Shown in pieces: positions 1 to 5,498 of a stretch of 6,295 nucleotides of DNA. The stretch covers positions 1 to 6,295 of the forward strand of contig JBEKXU010000056.1 in NCBI GenBank assembly GCA_049511715.1, in the 5' to 3' direction. The stretch's first letter is position 1; each line of letters begins with the position of its first letter. The stretch comes from JBEKHT01 sp049511715. GTDB taxonomy: Bacteria > Chloroflexota > Anaerolineae > Anaerolineales > RBG-16-64-43. The notes below the pieces were generated by a model, which ran no database searches, was not told the origin of the DNA, and worked only from the letters and a program-made list of their open reading frames with translations. Made by a program: the position numbers and the translations under genes.

Positions 1-1
1 C

Positions 2-757
2 CCGCTTTCCGCCAAGACGATCCGCAACGTGTGGATCGCTCTGTCGTCCTTCTCCCACTGGGCCGAGCGCGAACTGGCGGTCCCCTTCCCAATGGCGCAG
101 GTCCGCGCGCCCCACCCGCCAAGGCCGTCTATCCCCGAACTAACGCGAGAGGAAGTCGCGAGAATGCTCAAAGCCTGCACCTTTTCCCGTGCCACAGTGT
201 CCGCCACCAGGCGCTCCTTCGTCACCCGTCGCCCTTCAGCCAACCGCGACACCGCGCTGATCCTTGTTCTTTTGGACACGGGGATACGCGCTTCCGAGCT
301 GTGTGCTTTGAAGATCGAGGACGTCGACTTGGCGACAGGCAGGGTCGAGATCAGACATGGCGTGGAGGGCGGCGCCAAGGGAGGGAAGGGCAGGACCATT
401 TACCTGGGCAAGGCAAGCCGACGGGCGCTTTGGCGATACCCTGCCAGCCGCGATGACGGGCAAGCTGGAGAGGCCCCCCTGTTCGTCACCAGCAGCGGCC
501 GGTTGATGCGGCCCTCCATTCTTCGCCATCTGCTGACCAGACTTGGGGACAAGGCCGGGGTATTCAAGGCCTATCCGCACAAGTTCCGCCATGCCTTTGC
601 CATCACGTATCTGCGTTCGGGCGGCGACGTATTCACCCTACAACAGATCCTGGGGCACTCCAGCCTTGACACCGTCCGCCTGTACGCCCGAATCGCCCAA
701 TCCGATGTCGCCCAAGCCCACCGCAGGGCCAGCCCCGTCGATAACTGGAGGCTGTAG
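2..757 (+). CDS. Tyrosine-type site-specific recombinase (XerC/D-like integrase), 5' end outside window
   Basis: Cytoplasmic DNA strand-exchange enzyme that cuts and rejoins DNA through a 3'-phosphotyrosine link. The frame is open from position 2, and the residues before the GTG at 29 (LSAKTIRNVWIALSSF) continue a typical N-terminal SAM-like core-binding domain. The gene therefore starts left of the window and the GTG is an internal Val. Counting from that GTG, the catalytic domain spans about residues 36-230: Arg87 in DTGIRASEL, the beta-hairpin Lys (117 or 120) in GAKGGKGRTIYLG, His184 and Arg187 in HKFRHAF, His210 in ILGHSS, and the nucleophile Tyr219 in VRLYARI. All six residues are present, so it looks active. 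The C-terminal ASPVDNWRL is a tail I associate with an abundant Chloroflexota integrase family. An interrupted tRNA-Met half, a classic integration target, lies about 1.9 kb downstream, but the true attachment site is not proven. Confidence 0.93.
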   Translation, partial: PLSAKTIRNVWIALSSFSHWAERELAVPFPMAQVRAPHPPRPSIPELTREEVARMLKACTFSRATVSATRRSFVTRRPSANRDTALILVLLDTGIRASELCALKIEDVDLATGRVEIRHGVEGGAKGGKGRTIYLGKASRRALWRYPASRDDGQAGEAPLFVTSSGRLMRPSILRHLLTRLGDKAGVFKAYPHKFRHAFAITYLRSGGDVFTLQQILGHSSLDTVRLYARIAQSDVAQAHRRASPVDNWRL

Positions 758-835
758 GGCCAGGACCGCCCCACTGCCCGAGTCAAGATTCTGGTGATCC
801 AGCCTCTCTACAACCCTGCTGATCAGGGCGGTGCT

Positions 836-1102
836 ATGACGAAGCCACCCCGCCTGTCCCTTCGGGGGCAGCCCGCGAGACCGCGCTCGCAGGAGTGCGG
901 TCTCTGCTCCTTCGGGGGGAAATGCCAGCCAGAATCTCCACCTATGTTGAAGGCTTTAACCCGTGCAATTGAGCATTCAGGCTGGATGTTAGAGCACGAC
1001 TATCAAGGCAAGACCTGGGTGGATTTTGGAACGAAGAGACAACCCAACAAATGGCTAACGCTCCGAGCCCTGCGCATGCTGAAGGCAGTTGGCCCGGGCT
1101 GA
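836..1102 (+). CDS. Small ORF of uncertain status; tail resembles the C-terminus of a larger protein
   Basis: An 88-codon ORF from ATG 836; a GTG at 794 would add 14 codons. AGGGCGG upstream is only a weak ribosome-binding site. The N-terminal half is Arg/Pro-rich with a C-x2-C-x5-C cluster (ECGLCSFGGKC), but it is encoded by three consecutive hairpins and may not be coding. The second half, from Met 944, reads like a real protein C-terminus: an amphipathic stretch (MLKALTRAIEHSGWMLEH), then VDFGTKRQPNKWLTLRALRMLK. The PxKWxTLRALRxLK pattern reminds me of the last helix of alpha-toroid (squalene-cyclase-like) hypothetical proteins; this is recollection, not a search. It could be a short real gene or the surviving 3' end of a decayed one. 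It follows the recombinase after 78 bases on the same strand. No function can be assigned. Confidence 0.33.
   Translation: MTKPPRLSLRGQPARPRSQECGLCSFGGKCQPESPPMLKALTRAIEHSGWMLEHDYQGKTWVDFGTKRQPNKWLTLRALRMLKAVGPG
854..918 (+). repeat. Cluster of three consecutive hairpins, two with UUCG tetraloops
   Basis: Hairpin 1 (854-871) is CTGTCCC-TTCG-GGGGCAG, 7 pairs with one G-U. Hairpin 2 (877-904) is GAGACCGCGCTC-GCAG-GAGTGCGGTCTC with both arms written 5' to 3', 12 pairs with one G-U and a 4-base loop. Hairpin 3 (907-918) is CTCC-TTCG-GGGG. Stacked stems this close suggest a structured RNA or a REP-like palindromic element. No T-run follows, so they do not form a simple intrinsic terminator. They lie inside the first codons of the 836-1102 ORF, which weakens the case for that ORF. 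Confidence 0.6.
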
Positions 1103-1487
1103 CACCGAGGTTCATCTGGCGGCGCCTCGACGCCTGAGCGCGCTCCCAGCTCTCGGTCGTGACGTCCACCACCGAGGCAAGGTGTCTCCCCTGTGCAGCC
1201 GCTCCCACCCGCAACTCTCTTGTGTGTTGACACGAGAGTATCCCAGTACATATCAGAGGTGATGTTCTCCATTTCGAAAACATGGTTGTCTGGTATGGAT
1301 TCCCTCTCGCCCCTTCTTCGGGGGTGGTGAATCATCCACGGCTCGGCCGTATTCGCAAGTGGGTGCAACCCCGACGGACGGAGCTGCGTCGAAGAAGCGG
1401 AGAAATGCTGGGGGACGATCAACTACACAGTGATCATAGAGGTCAGAGCGTGCATGCCCCGCCCACACGCGCGGGATTGACGCTTCT
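1103..1487. other. Gene-free stretch between the small ORF and the SdpI-family gene
   Basis: No reading frame here has coding character. A + strand frame from 1282 runs into the antisense of the SdpI gene and shows no recognisable motif. The stretch holds a promoter-like site (1214-1255), a UUCG-like hairpin CCCC-TTCTTC-GGGG near 1312-1325, and a weak GC hairpin CCCGC/GCGGG at 1458-1475. That last hairpin could follow the minus-strand SdpI gene but lacks a T-run. Confidence 0.55.
1214..1255 (+). promoter_or_regulatory. Orphan sigma70-like -35 overlapped by an inverted repeat
   Basis: TTGACA at 1227-1232 is a perfect -35 box. The best -10 candidates at normal spacing are weak (CATATC at 16 bases, ATATCA at 17). 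An inverted repeat ACTCTC (1214-1219) / GAGAGT (1234-1239), with three further inner pairs (TGT/ACA), brackets the -35 and could be an operator. No convincing gene lies downstream on this strand. Confidence 0.3.
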
Positions 1488-2144
1488 CTATTTGCCCGCC
1501 GCCGATCCTTCCCCTTTTCGATATTCCCAATACGAGTACGCAACCACCCAAACCACGAGGATGCTCATATCCGCCAACAGGATGGTAAGGACCCAATCCG
1601 GGAAAAAGGCGCTGGCGAGAATCACCACTGCGGATGCGCGGAACAGCCAGGATCCAAGGCGGTGCGTCTTTTCCCAGACGACATCGCTGCTGAGGGTCCA
1701 GGGAGTGCGGATTCCGAACGTCCAATTGCGTTTGGCGTGAGGCAAGATCGCGCCGAGGAAGTAGAAGCAAACGGCGATCACAAGGGATAGGAGAACTCCC
1801 ATCGGAAAACGAAACCCCAGATTCCACGCCAGCGTGATCCCTCGCACTATCGCCAGCATGAGGCAAAGGCACAAGACGGCCAGGTTGTATTGGGGGCGGA
1901 ATGCGGCGATGTTTTTCCCGAGGGGGTCAATCAGGGGCATGAGAAAGAGCAGCGCTACCAACGCGGCCATGATCCCCGGCAACAATAGCAGATCGTCGGT
2001 CTTTGGCATGTACCCGTTCACCTGGCCGGCGGCATCCCAATGGGAAGCCACCTGGTCCGGCAAGGCGGGAAAGGCGGCGGCGCTGACGGCGGCCACAAGG
2101 AGAAGGAGACTCAACGAAAGGATCACAGTGGAACGTGTGCTCAT
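1488..2144 (-). CDS. SdpI-family integral membrane protein (DUF1648 plus SdpI domain)
   Basis: A 218-aa membrane protein. B. subtilis SdpI, the founding member, gives immunity to the SdpC killing peptide and holds the repressor SdpR at the membrane; whether this homologue does either is unknown. Residues 28-48 carry the DUF1648 signature (LPDQVASHWDAAGQVNGY) after a first membrane helix (about 7-25). Further helices are likely at about 53-72, 88-108, 115-133 and 168-206. The SdpI signature is at 140-168, with NWTFGIRTPWTLSS followed by VWEKTHRLGSWLF. I chose ATG 2144 because GGGTGG sits 5 bases upstream. A TTG at 2162 would add six polar residues and overlap a -10-like TATATT. Length fits the family. 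There is no adjacent toxin-maturation (sdpABC) gene and no ArsR-type sdpR gene, so it is an orphan. Confidence 0.88.
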   Translation of the reverse strand: MSTRSTVILSLSLLLLVAAVSAAAFPALPDQVASHWDAAGQVNGYMPKTDDLLLLPGIMAALVALLFLMPLIDPLGKNIAAFRPQYNLAVLCLCLMLAIVRGITLAWNLGFRFPMGVLLSLVIAVCFYFLGAILPHAKRNWTFGIRTPWTLSSDVVWEKTHRLGSWLFRASAVVILASAFFPDWVLTILLADMSILVVWVVAYSYWEYRKGEGSAAGK

Positions 2145-2160
2145 CGTTGCCACCCGATGC

Positions 2161-2166
2161 AATATA
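2161..2166 (-). promoter_or_regulatory. Possible -10 box for the SdpI-family gene
   Basis: The minus strand reads TATATT here, 16 bases upstream of the chosen ATG. No recognisable -35 lies 16-18 bases further upstream, where the sequence is GC-rich. The leader would be only about 10 bases, with the GGGTGG ribosome-binding site inside it. Confidence 0.25.
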
Positions 2167-2520
2167 CGGAAGTCTTGTGCGACGGGGCTGCGGGCGATAG
2201 CTGGGAGGCCTCCCCGCCCGGAATCTCAGGGCGCGCTCAACCCGGATCCGGATATGTTCTTTGAGGCTCCCTCCCACGTGCACCGTTCTGAACGAAACCC
2301 GGGTTCTCTTTGTCTCCCTAGGCTCCCTTCCCGGTTGGATCATACCGCGGCTATCGGAACGGCGCATGATCCCTGTCCTGACCAAAAACCCCATCCGCCC
2401 GAAAATGGGCCAGGATCACACGTGCACAATGTCCCTATCACGGAGTCTAACCGTCTAACGAGGGATCAATTCGCAGCGTTCCTTATTCAATCAATTTCGG
2501 TGCACTCGATTCAATTCCTC
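2167..2520. other. Gene-free stretch upstream of the SdpI-family gene
   Basis: No supported gene. The open frames on both strands are out-of-frame extensions across the SdpI gene. The one structural item is a weak minus-strand terminator-like hairpin: CCCAT (2405-2409) pairs with ATGGG (2390-2394), and the minus strand then reads GTTTTT (2389-2384). AT content rises towards 2480-2550, where the + strand promoter lies. Confidence 0.5.
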
Positions 2521-2549
2521 TTGACAGGCAACAACCTCCTCCTTATACT
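2521..2549 (+). promoter_or_regulatory. Near-consensus sigma70 promoter
   Basis: TTGACA (2521-2526), exactly 17 bases, then TATACT (2544-2549). This is the best promoter in the window. Transcription would start near 2556 and run through the 2612-2646 inverted repeat and the tRNA-Met-like half to the hairpin at 2760-2781. No protein-coding start with a ribosome-binding site follows, so the product is probably an RNA. Confidence 0.7.
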
Positions 2550-2611
2550 CTGCCATGATCAGTCCATACAATCCAGCAGGCGCGGCTGAACTCGGGTACG
2601 AAAGTGGGGTT

Positions 2612-2646
2612 GATCTGGCAACCGGTTGGCTGTAAGGTGCCAGATC
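2612..2646 (+). repeat. Perfect 9-bp inverted repeat left of the tRNA-Met half
   Basis: GATCTGGCA (2612-2620) and TGCCAGATC (2638-2646) are perfectly complementary around a 17-base loop that contains the palindrome ACCGGT. In a tRNA-like reading this is where the D-arm would fall, right after AGTGGGG and TT. In an integration reading it would be an element-side arm or core-binding repeat. The sequence does not decide between these. Confidence 0.6.
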
Positions 2647-2657
2647 CTCGAGACAGA

Positions 2658-2749
2658 CTCATAACCCGGAGGTCGCTGGTTCCCCCCGGCCTGCGGCTGG
2701 GGCAGGCTGGCCCAGTCCGCCAGGACGGGCGAGTCCAGCCCCCGCTACC
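2658..2749 (+). pseudogene. 3' half of an initiator-type tRNA-Met(CAT), interrupted in the T-loop by 48 bases
   Basis: From 2658 the sequence reads as anticodon loop CTCATAA, 3' anticodon strand CCCGG, variable loop AGGTC, T-stem GCTGG (2675-2679) and T-loop TTC. A 48-base GC-rich insert (2683-2730) follows, then GAGT, T-stem CCAGC (2735-2739), acceptor strand CCCCGCT, A and CC. Without the insert this is a standard bacterial initiator-type tRNA 3' half. The bases before the anticodon loop (ACAGA) cannot pair with CCCGG, so no normal anticodon stem forms. Further upstream, AGTGGGG (2603-2609) can pair at all seven positions with CCCCGCT. It is either a tRNA remnant left at an attachment site or a strongly modified tRNA-like RNA. 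It is not a normal working tRNA. Confidence 0.6.
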
Positions 2750-2759
2750 TCAATGCAAA

Positions 2760-2784
2760 ACCGAGGCATTTGAGCCTCGGTCTT
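2760..2784. terminator. Intrinsic terminator-like hairpin after the tRNA-like unit
   Basis: ACCGAGGC (2760-2767) and GCCTCGGT (2774-2781) form a perfect 8-bp stem with loop ATTTGA. On the + strand it is followed by CTTGATTAATT. On the minus strand it is followed by TTTGCATT. It lies about 10 bases past the tRNA acceptor end and probably terminates that transcript. It could also act as a distant stop for minus-strand transcription from the sortase-fusion gene. Confidence 0.65.
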
Positions 2785-3285
2785 GATTAATTCAACGCGG
2801 TTGCAGACGATCAAACACCTGCGAAATTCCCCGGGTTTATTGTGCATACGTGGTTTGGCAGCTCGTAGGGCTCGTAACCGTCCGATCGTTGGTCCCTCTC
2901 CCAATCATAGGGGGTCAGATTCGATGTCGACCTCGGATCGTCGGGCCGGTAGCCCGAAGGCCGCTGGTCCCATCCTCGCCACCAAATGGACAAACCGAGG
3001 GTTAAATCGCCGCGGTTCGTCGCTTATCGCATCAGACCCGATCACCCGACTTCAGCCAGATTCCCCCAGAGATTCTGTCGTGTCGTCCCGGTTCGCCCCA
3101 CATAGGCTCGGAACATCTGGTCTCTTCTGATCAGGTAGGGCCATTGGACCGAAGGGGATGCTGGACAGGCAACAGGCCAGCTTCGGATCCCACCACCCGC
3201 TTTGTGGTCTCCAGGCCGTCCCTTCGGAGGGCTCCTCTGCTCTCCATGCCTTAAGGGGGAATCTACCGATCCGGCTGCCAGGCCA
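2785..3285. other. Gene-free stretch between the tRNA-like unit and the surface-protein gene
   Basis: I see no supported gene on either strand. It holds a small hairpin TCGGGC/GCCCGA with loop CGGTA (2941-2957), a short hairpin CCCT/AGGG (3220-3231) about 55 bases past the stop of the minus-strand gene but without a T-run, and a faint tRNA-like stretch at about 2857-2894. No clear intrinsic terminator directly follows the minus-strand gene. Confidence 0.55.
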
Positions 3286-5397
3286 CTACTTGACATCCAT
3301 CAGGACCGCCCGGACGAGTATTCGATACTCATAGCCGCCGGCAGCCTCCTTATAGCCGCGACAGGTCACCAGGGTGACCCAGGGTCGGTCCTCATGCTGG
3401 AGCATCGCCCCAACATCCTCAGGCCCGACCTGCATCACCTCCCGGACCCCGTACACATACTCTGCCCCATCCGCATGGATAATCACCGGATCGCCCCATC
3501 GTAGAGTACTGATGGATTGGAACGGACCGGGCAGCCCGGAGGAGTTGTAGACATGGCCGGTGAGAACCGAGTTGCCCGGCCAGGTCGGAAAAGCCGTCCC
3601 GTTCAACCAGCCGGCGTCATTCCCCAGCCAGGAGACATCCCAGCTCCCATCCGCCGACTCGGGTACCCCCACGATCGGCGTCTGCACCCCCAGGCGCGGA
3701 ATATCCAGCCATAGGCTTCCTAACGGAGCATAAGACACTTCCTGGGCTCCAAGAGCAGAGATCCGCCCTGCGGCAAATCCGGTGGAGGGCATGATGGAGG
3801 AGCTCACGTCAAAATCGATCTGCGAGTCGCTCCCCCCATTGTTCAGCTCCAGCCCGGCCACGCTCCAGATGGAGGTCGTGCCACAAACAAACAGGCGGTA
3901 GGCGCCGGGGCGAAGCGGCGCCGCCAGAGTCAGGGTAGCGGTCTGGGTGCCGGAAGCGTAGCTAGCGTGGGCAATGGGCACGTTCGTATCATCGCCCAGC
4001 CGACCGTCTTGGCACGAGAGCGTATCGAACACCCCATTGGGACCGGCCTCCACTAGCAGGTAGTTGGCCGGATTGTCAGCCGCCTTGGAAGACCCATCGT
4101 CCCTCATGTCCTGATTGAAAGTGACGCTCAGCTGATTGGGGCTGGGGACCGTAGCCCCCGCGGCTGGATTGGATGAAGTGACCAGCGGCACAATGGGGCC
4201 GTATTCATAGGCGCCGATATCACAGCCCGCGCCTTGCGGACGGGTCACGCCGCGCTGGTCCTCGTTATTCACTGGACTGGCCGCGCAGGTGGCGCCATCG
4301 CCGGCATCGATCGCCGGCGACCCCGCGAGGAGGGCCATCGTCTCCGTGGGCCCGCCGTTTGCGGCCAATGGGCCTAGGTCCGGAATTCCGCTCAGCGCCG
4401 CACCACAGCTGCCGTCGGACACCAGGTTCTGGGTATTTGTCCCGATCGTGCCCATCGAGTTGGCACAGTCCGCTCCGGCAAGCGGATTGGCGAGAATGGT
4501 GTTGGCGTAGTTCAATGTGGAGAAAAGGAAGTTGAACACATCCGCACCGGTAATCCACGCACTGTTGCCGGAAAAAGTGTCGTTGCTCAGCGTTAGGGTG
4601 CTGCCGGAGTTGAAGACGCCCCCTCCGCGCACGTAGGCCTGATTACCGGTGAATGTGCTGTTCGCAACCGTCACTCTGCTGTTCGTGTTGTAGATCGCAC
4701 CCCCCACTTCACTAGACTCGTTCCCGACAAAGGTGCTGCCGGTAACTATTGCGGTGGACCCGTTATTGTAGATGGCCCCGCCGTAGTACCCCGCCGAGTT
4801 TTCTTTGAACGTGCTGCCCGTCACGCTCAGGCTGCCGCGATTGTTGATGGCGGCGCCATCCCCGCCGGGGGTCTTATTGGAATCAAAAGTGCTGTCGGTC
4901 ACGGTTAGCACCCCATCGTTCCAGATGGCACCGCCCCAGCCGCCGGTATTGGCAACCAGAGTGGAATCCGTTACCGTGAGAGTGCCTTTATTCCGAAGGC
5001 CCCCTCCATACGGTTGGGGGCCTAGATCGGATGTGTTGCCCTGAGTGACCGTCAGATGGTCAAAGATCGCGCTGACGCCCGGATCGACATAGAACACTTG
5101 GTACACATTTTGGCCGCTGATGGACACAGCATGTCCCGTTCCATCGATGGTCACGTTGTGTCCAATCGTCAAGGTGCTGGCAAGCAGAATTGCCGTGTTC
5201 CCACTGAAGTTGATCGTATTGCAAGTGGCGTCGGCGACAAGAGAGCGCAACGAGCCGCTCCCGCTATCGGAGTTGCTCGTGACCGTGCACGCAGCCGCCC
5301 GGACAGTCTGCATGGGCAGGAGGGCCATCCCCATGGCTAGGGTTGCGGGAAGCAAAACGTGAAGAAGAACGGTGCGTGCTCTGCGAAGGGTCTTCAT
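3286..5397 (-). CDS. Secreted beta-helix (choice-of-anchor Q) surface protein with its own C-terminal sortase domain
   Basis: A 703-aa exported protein. Residues 1-36 are a signal peptide (KTLRRAR, hydrophobic core, AMGMALLPMQTVRAAA). Residues 37-137 lead into six repeats of about 25 residues (138-293; TVTDSTF..N...GGAIYN pattern), a right-handed beta-helix. A choice-of-anchor Q region follows (341-399; LGPLAANGGPTETMALL to CDIGAYEY), then an SbsA/Big_5-type Ig-like domain (about 402-531; NPAAGATVPSPNQLSVTFNQDM), MPSTG (536-540) and a sortase domain (about 559-703). The sortase has His615 in TGHVYN, Cys679 in TLVTC and Arg692, 13 residues after Cys as in S. aureus SrtA. No membrane helix follows the signal peptide. 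ATG 5397 is preferred because GAGGA lies 5 bases upstream; the in-frame ATG at 5490 would prepend 31 charged residues. The likely role is a surface adhesin or binding protein; its ligand is unknown. Confidence 0.9.
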   Translation of the reverse strand: MKTLRRARTVLLHVLLPATLAMGMALLPMQTVRAAACTVTSNSDSGSGSLRSLVADATCNTINFSGNTAILLASTLTIGHNVTIDGTGHAVSISGQNVYQVFYVDPGVSAIFDHLTVTQGNTSDLGPQPYGGGLRNKGTLTVTDSTLVANTGGWGGAIWNDGVLTVTDSTFDSNKTPGGDGAAINNRGSLSVTGSTFKENSAGYYGGAIYNNGSTAIVTGSTFVGNESSEVGGAIYNTNSRVTVANSTFTGNQAYVRGGGVFNSGSTLTLSNDTFSGNSAWITGADVFNFLFSTLNYANTILANPLAGADCANSMGTIGTNTQNLVSDGSCGAALSGIPDLGPLAANGGPTETMALLAGSPAIDAGDGATCAASPVNNEDQRGVTRPQGAGCDIGAYEYGPIVPLVTSSNPAAGATVPSPNQLSVTFNQDMRDDGSSKAADNPANYLLVEAGPNGVFDTLSCQDGRLGDDTNVPIAHASYASGTQTATLTLAAPLRPGAYRLFVCGTTSIWSVAGLELNNGGSDSQIDFDVSSSIMPSTGFAAGRISALGAQEVSYAPLGSLWLDIPRLGVQTPIVGVPESADGSWDVSWLGNDAGWLNGTAFPTWPGNSVLTGHVYNSSGLPGPFQSISTLRWGDPVIIHADGAEYVYGVREVMQVGPEDVGAMLQHEDRPWVTLVTCRGYKEAAGGYEYRILVRAVLMDVK
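3289..3723 (-). other. Sortase domain of the surface protein (residues about 559-703)
   Basis: Begins at LGSLWLDIPRLGVQTPIVGV, which matches the first strands of a sortase beta-barrel. Catalytic residues are His615 (VLTGHVYN), Cys679 (VTLVTCRGY) and Arg692 (YEYRILVRA). The Cys-to-Arg spacing and the flanking TLxTC and GxxEYR pattern match the classic sortase active site. Sortases are transpeptidases that cleave between Thr and Gly of an LPxTG-type signal and join the Thr to a cell-surface amine. Here the domain is fused in cis to its likely cargo. Confidence 0.88.
3778..3792 (-). other. MPSTG sortase-signal-like motif between cargo and sortase domain
   Basis: Residues 536-540 read MPSTG, followed by FAAGR, in a linker between the Ig-like domain and the sortase domain. 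It departs from LPxTG only by Met for Leu. Unlike a normal sorting signal it is not followed by a hydrophobic segment and a positive tail; the sortase domain itself follows. Its use as a cleavage site is inference. Confidence 0.5.
4519..4986 (-). repeat. Six in-frame repeats of about 25 codons coding beta-helix rungs
   Basis: Residues 138-293 of the surface protein hold six degenerate units, each with a TLTVT-DSTF-like strand, an N-containing turn and a GGAIYN-like turn. They start near residues 138, 163, 189, 215, 241 and 267. The last unit (TGADVFNF) has lost the GGAIYN form. DNA identity between units is modest, so this is an old protein repeat and not a recent tandem duplication. Confidence 0.8.
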
Positions 5398-5401
5398 GAA
5401 T

Positions 5402-5406
5402 TCCTC
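5402..5406 (-). promoter_or_regulatory. Ribosome-binding site that fixes the surface-protein start
   Basis: The minus strand reads GAGGA, with GAGG 5 bases before ATG 5397. No comparable site precedes the upstream in-frame ATG at 5490. Together with the signal peptide that begins at 5397, it decides the start. Confidence 0.7.
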
Positions 5407-5498
5407 ATGACCCACCGAATCCAGCGCGAAGGACGCAAAGCCCTTTGGATCAAAGCGGTCAAATCGATCCTTCCTTCGTGTCCTGACCATGGAATCGA

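Noticed and set aside
29..31. GTG at 29 as the start of the recombinase
   Set aside because: The frame is open to position 2 and the residues before the GTG continue the conserved core-binding domain, so the GTG is an internal Val and the gene is cut by the window edge.
2145..2162. TTG at 2162 as the SdpI-family start
   Set aside because: It adds six polar residues before the first membrane helix, has no ribosome-binding site and overlaps a -10-like TATATT; ATG 2144 has GGGTGG at 5 bases.
1834..2589. Long + strand frame across the SdpI gene
   Set aside because: It is antisense to a clear membrane-protein gene, has low-complexity Arg/Pro-rich content and no domain.
3192..3231. Intrinsic terminator for the surface-protein gene
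   Set aside because: The short hairpins ACCAC/GTGGT and CCCT/AGGG have no following T-run on the minus strand.
5286..5300. Lipoprotein cleavage site at RAAAC of the surface protein
   Set aside because: The -3 position is Ala instead of Leu, and the Cys opens a CTVTSNSDSGSGSLR motif typical of the mature start of these beta-helix proteins. A standard signal peptidase I site is more likely.
4265..5362. Several frames of 70-100 codons opposite or out of frame with the surface-protein gene
   Set aside because: They are shadows of the repetitive beta-helix coding sequence and show no independent coding signal.
5398..5490. N-terminal extension of the surface protein to ATG 5490
   Set aside because: It would place 31 charged residues before a clear signal peptide and lacks a ribosome-binding site; ATG 5397 has both.
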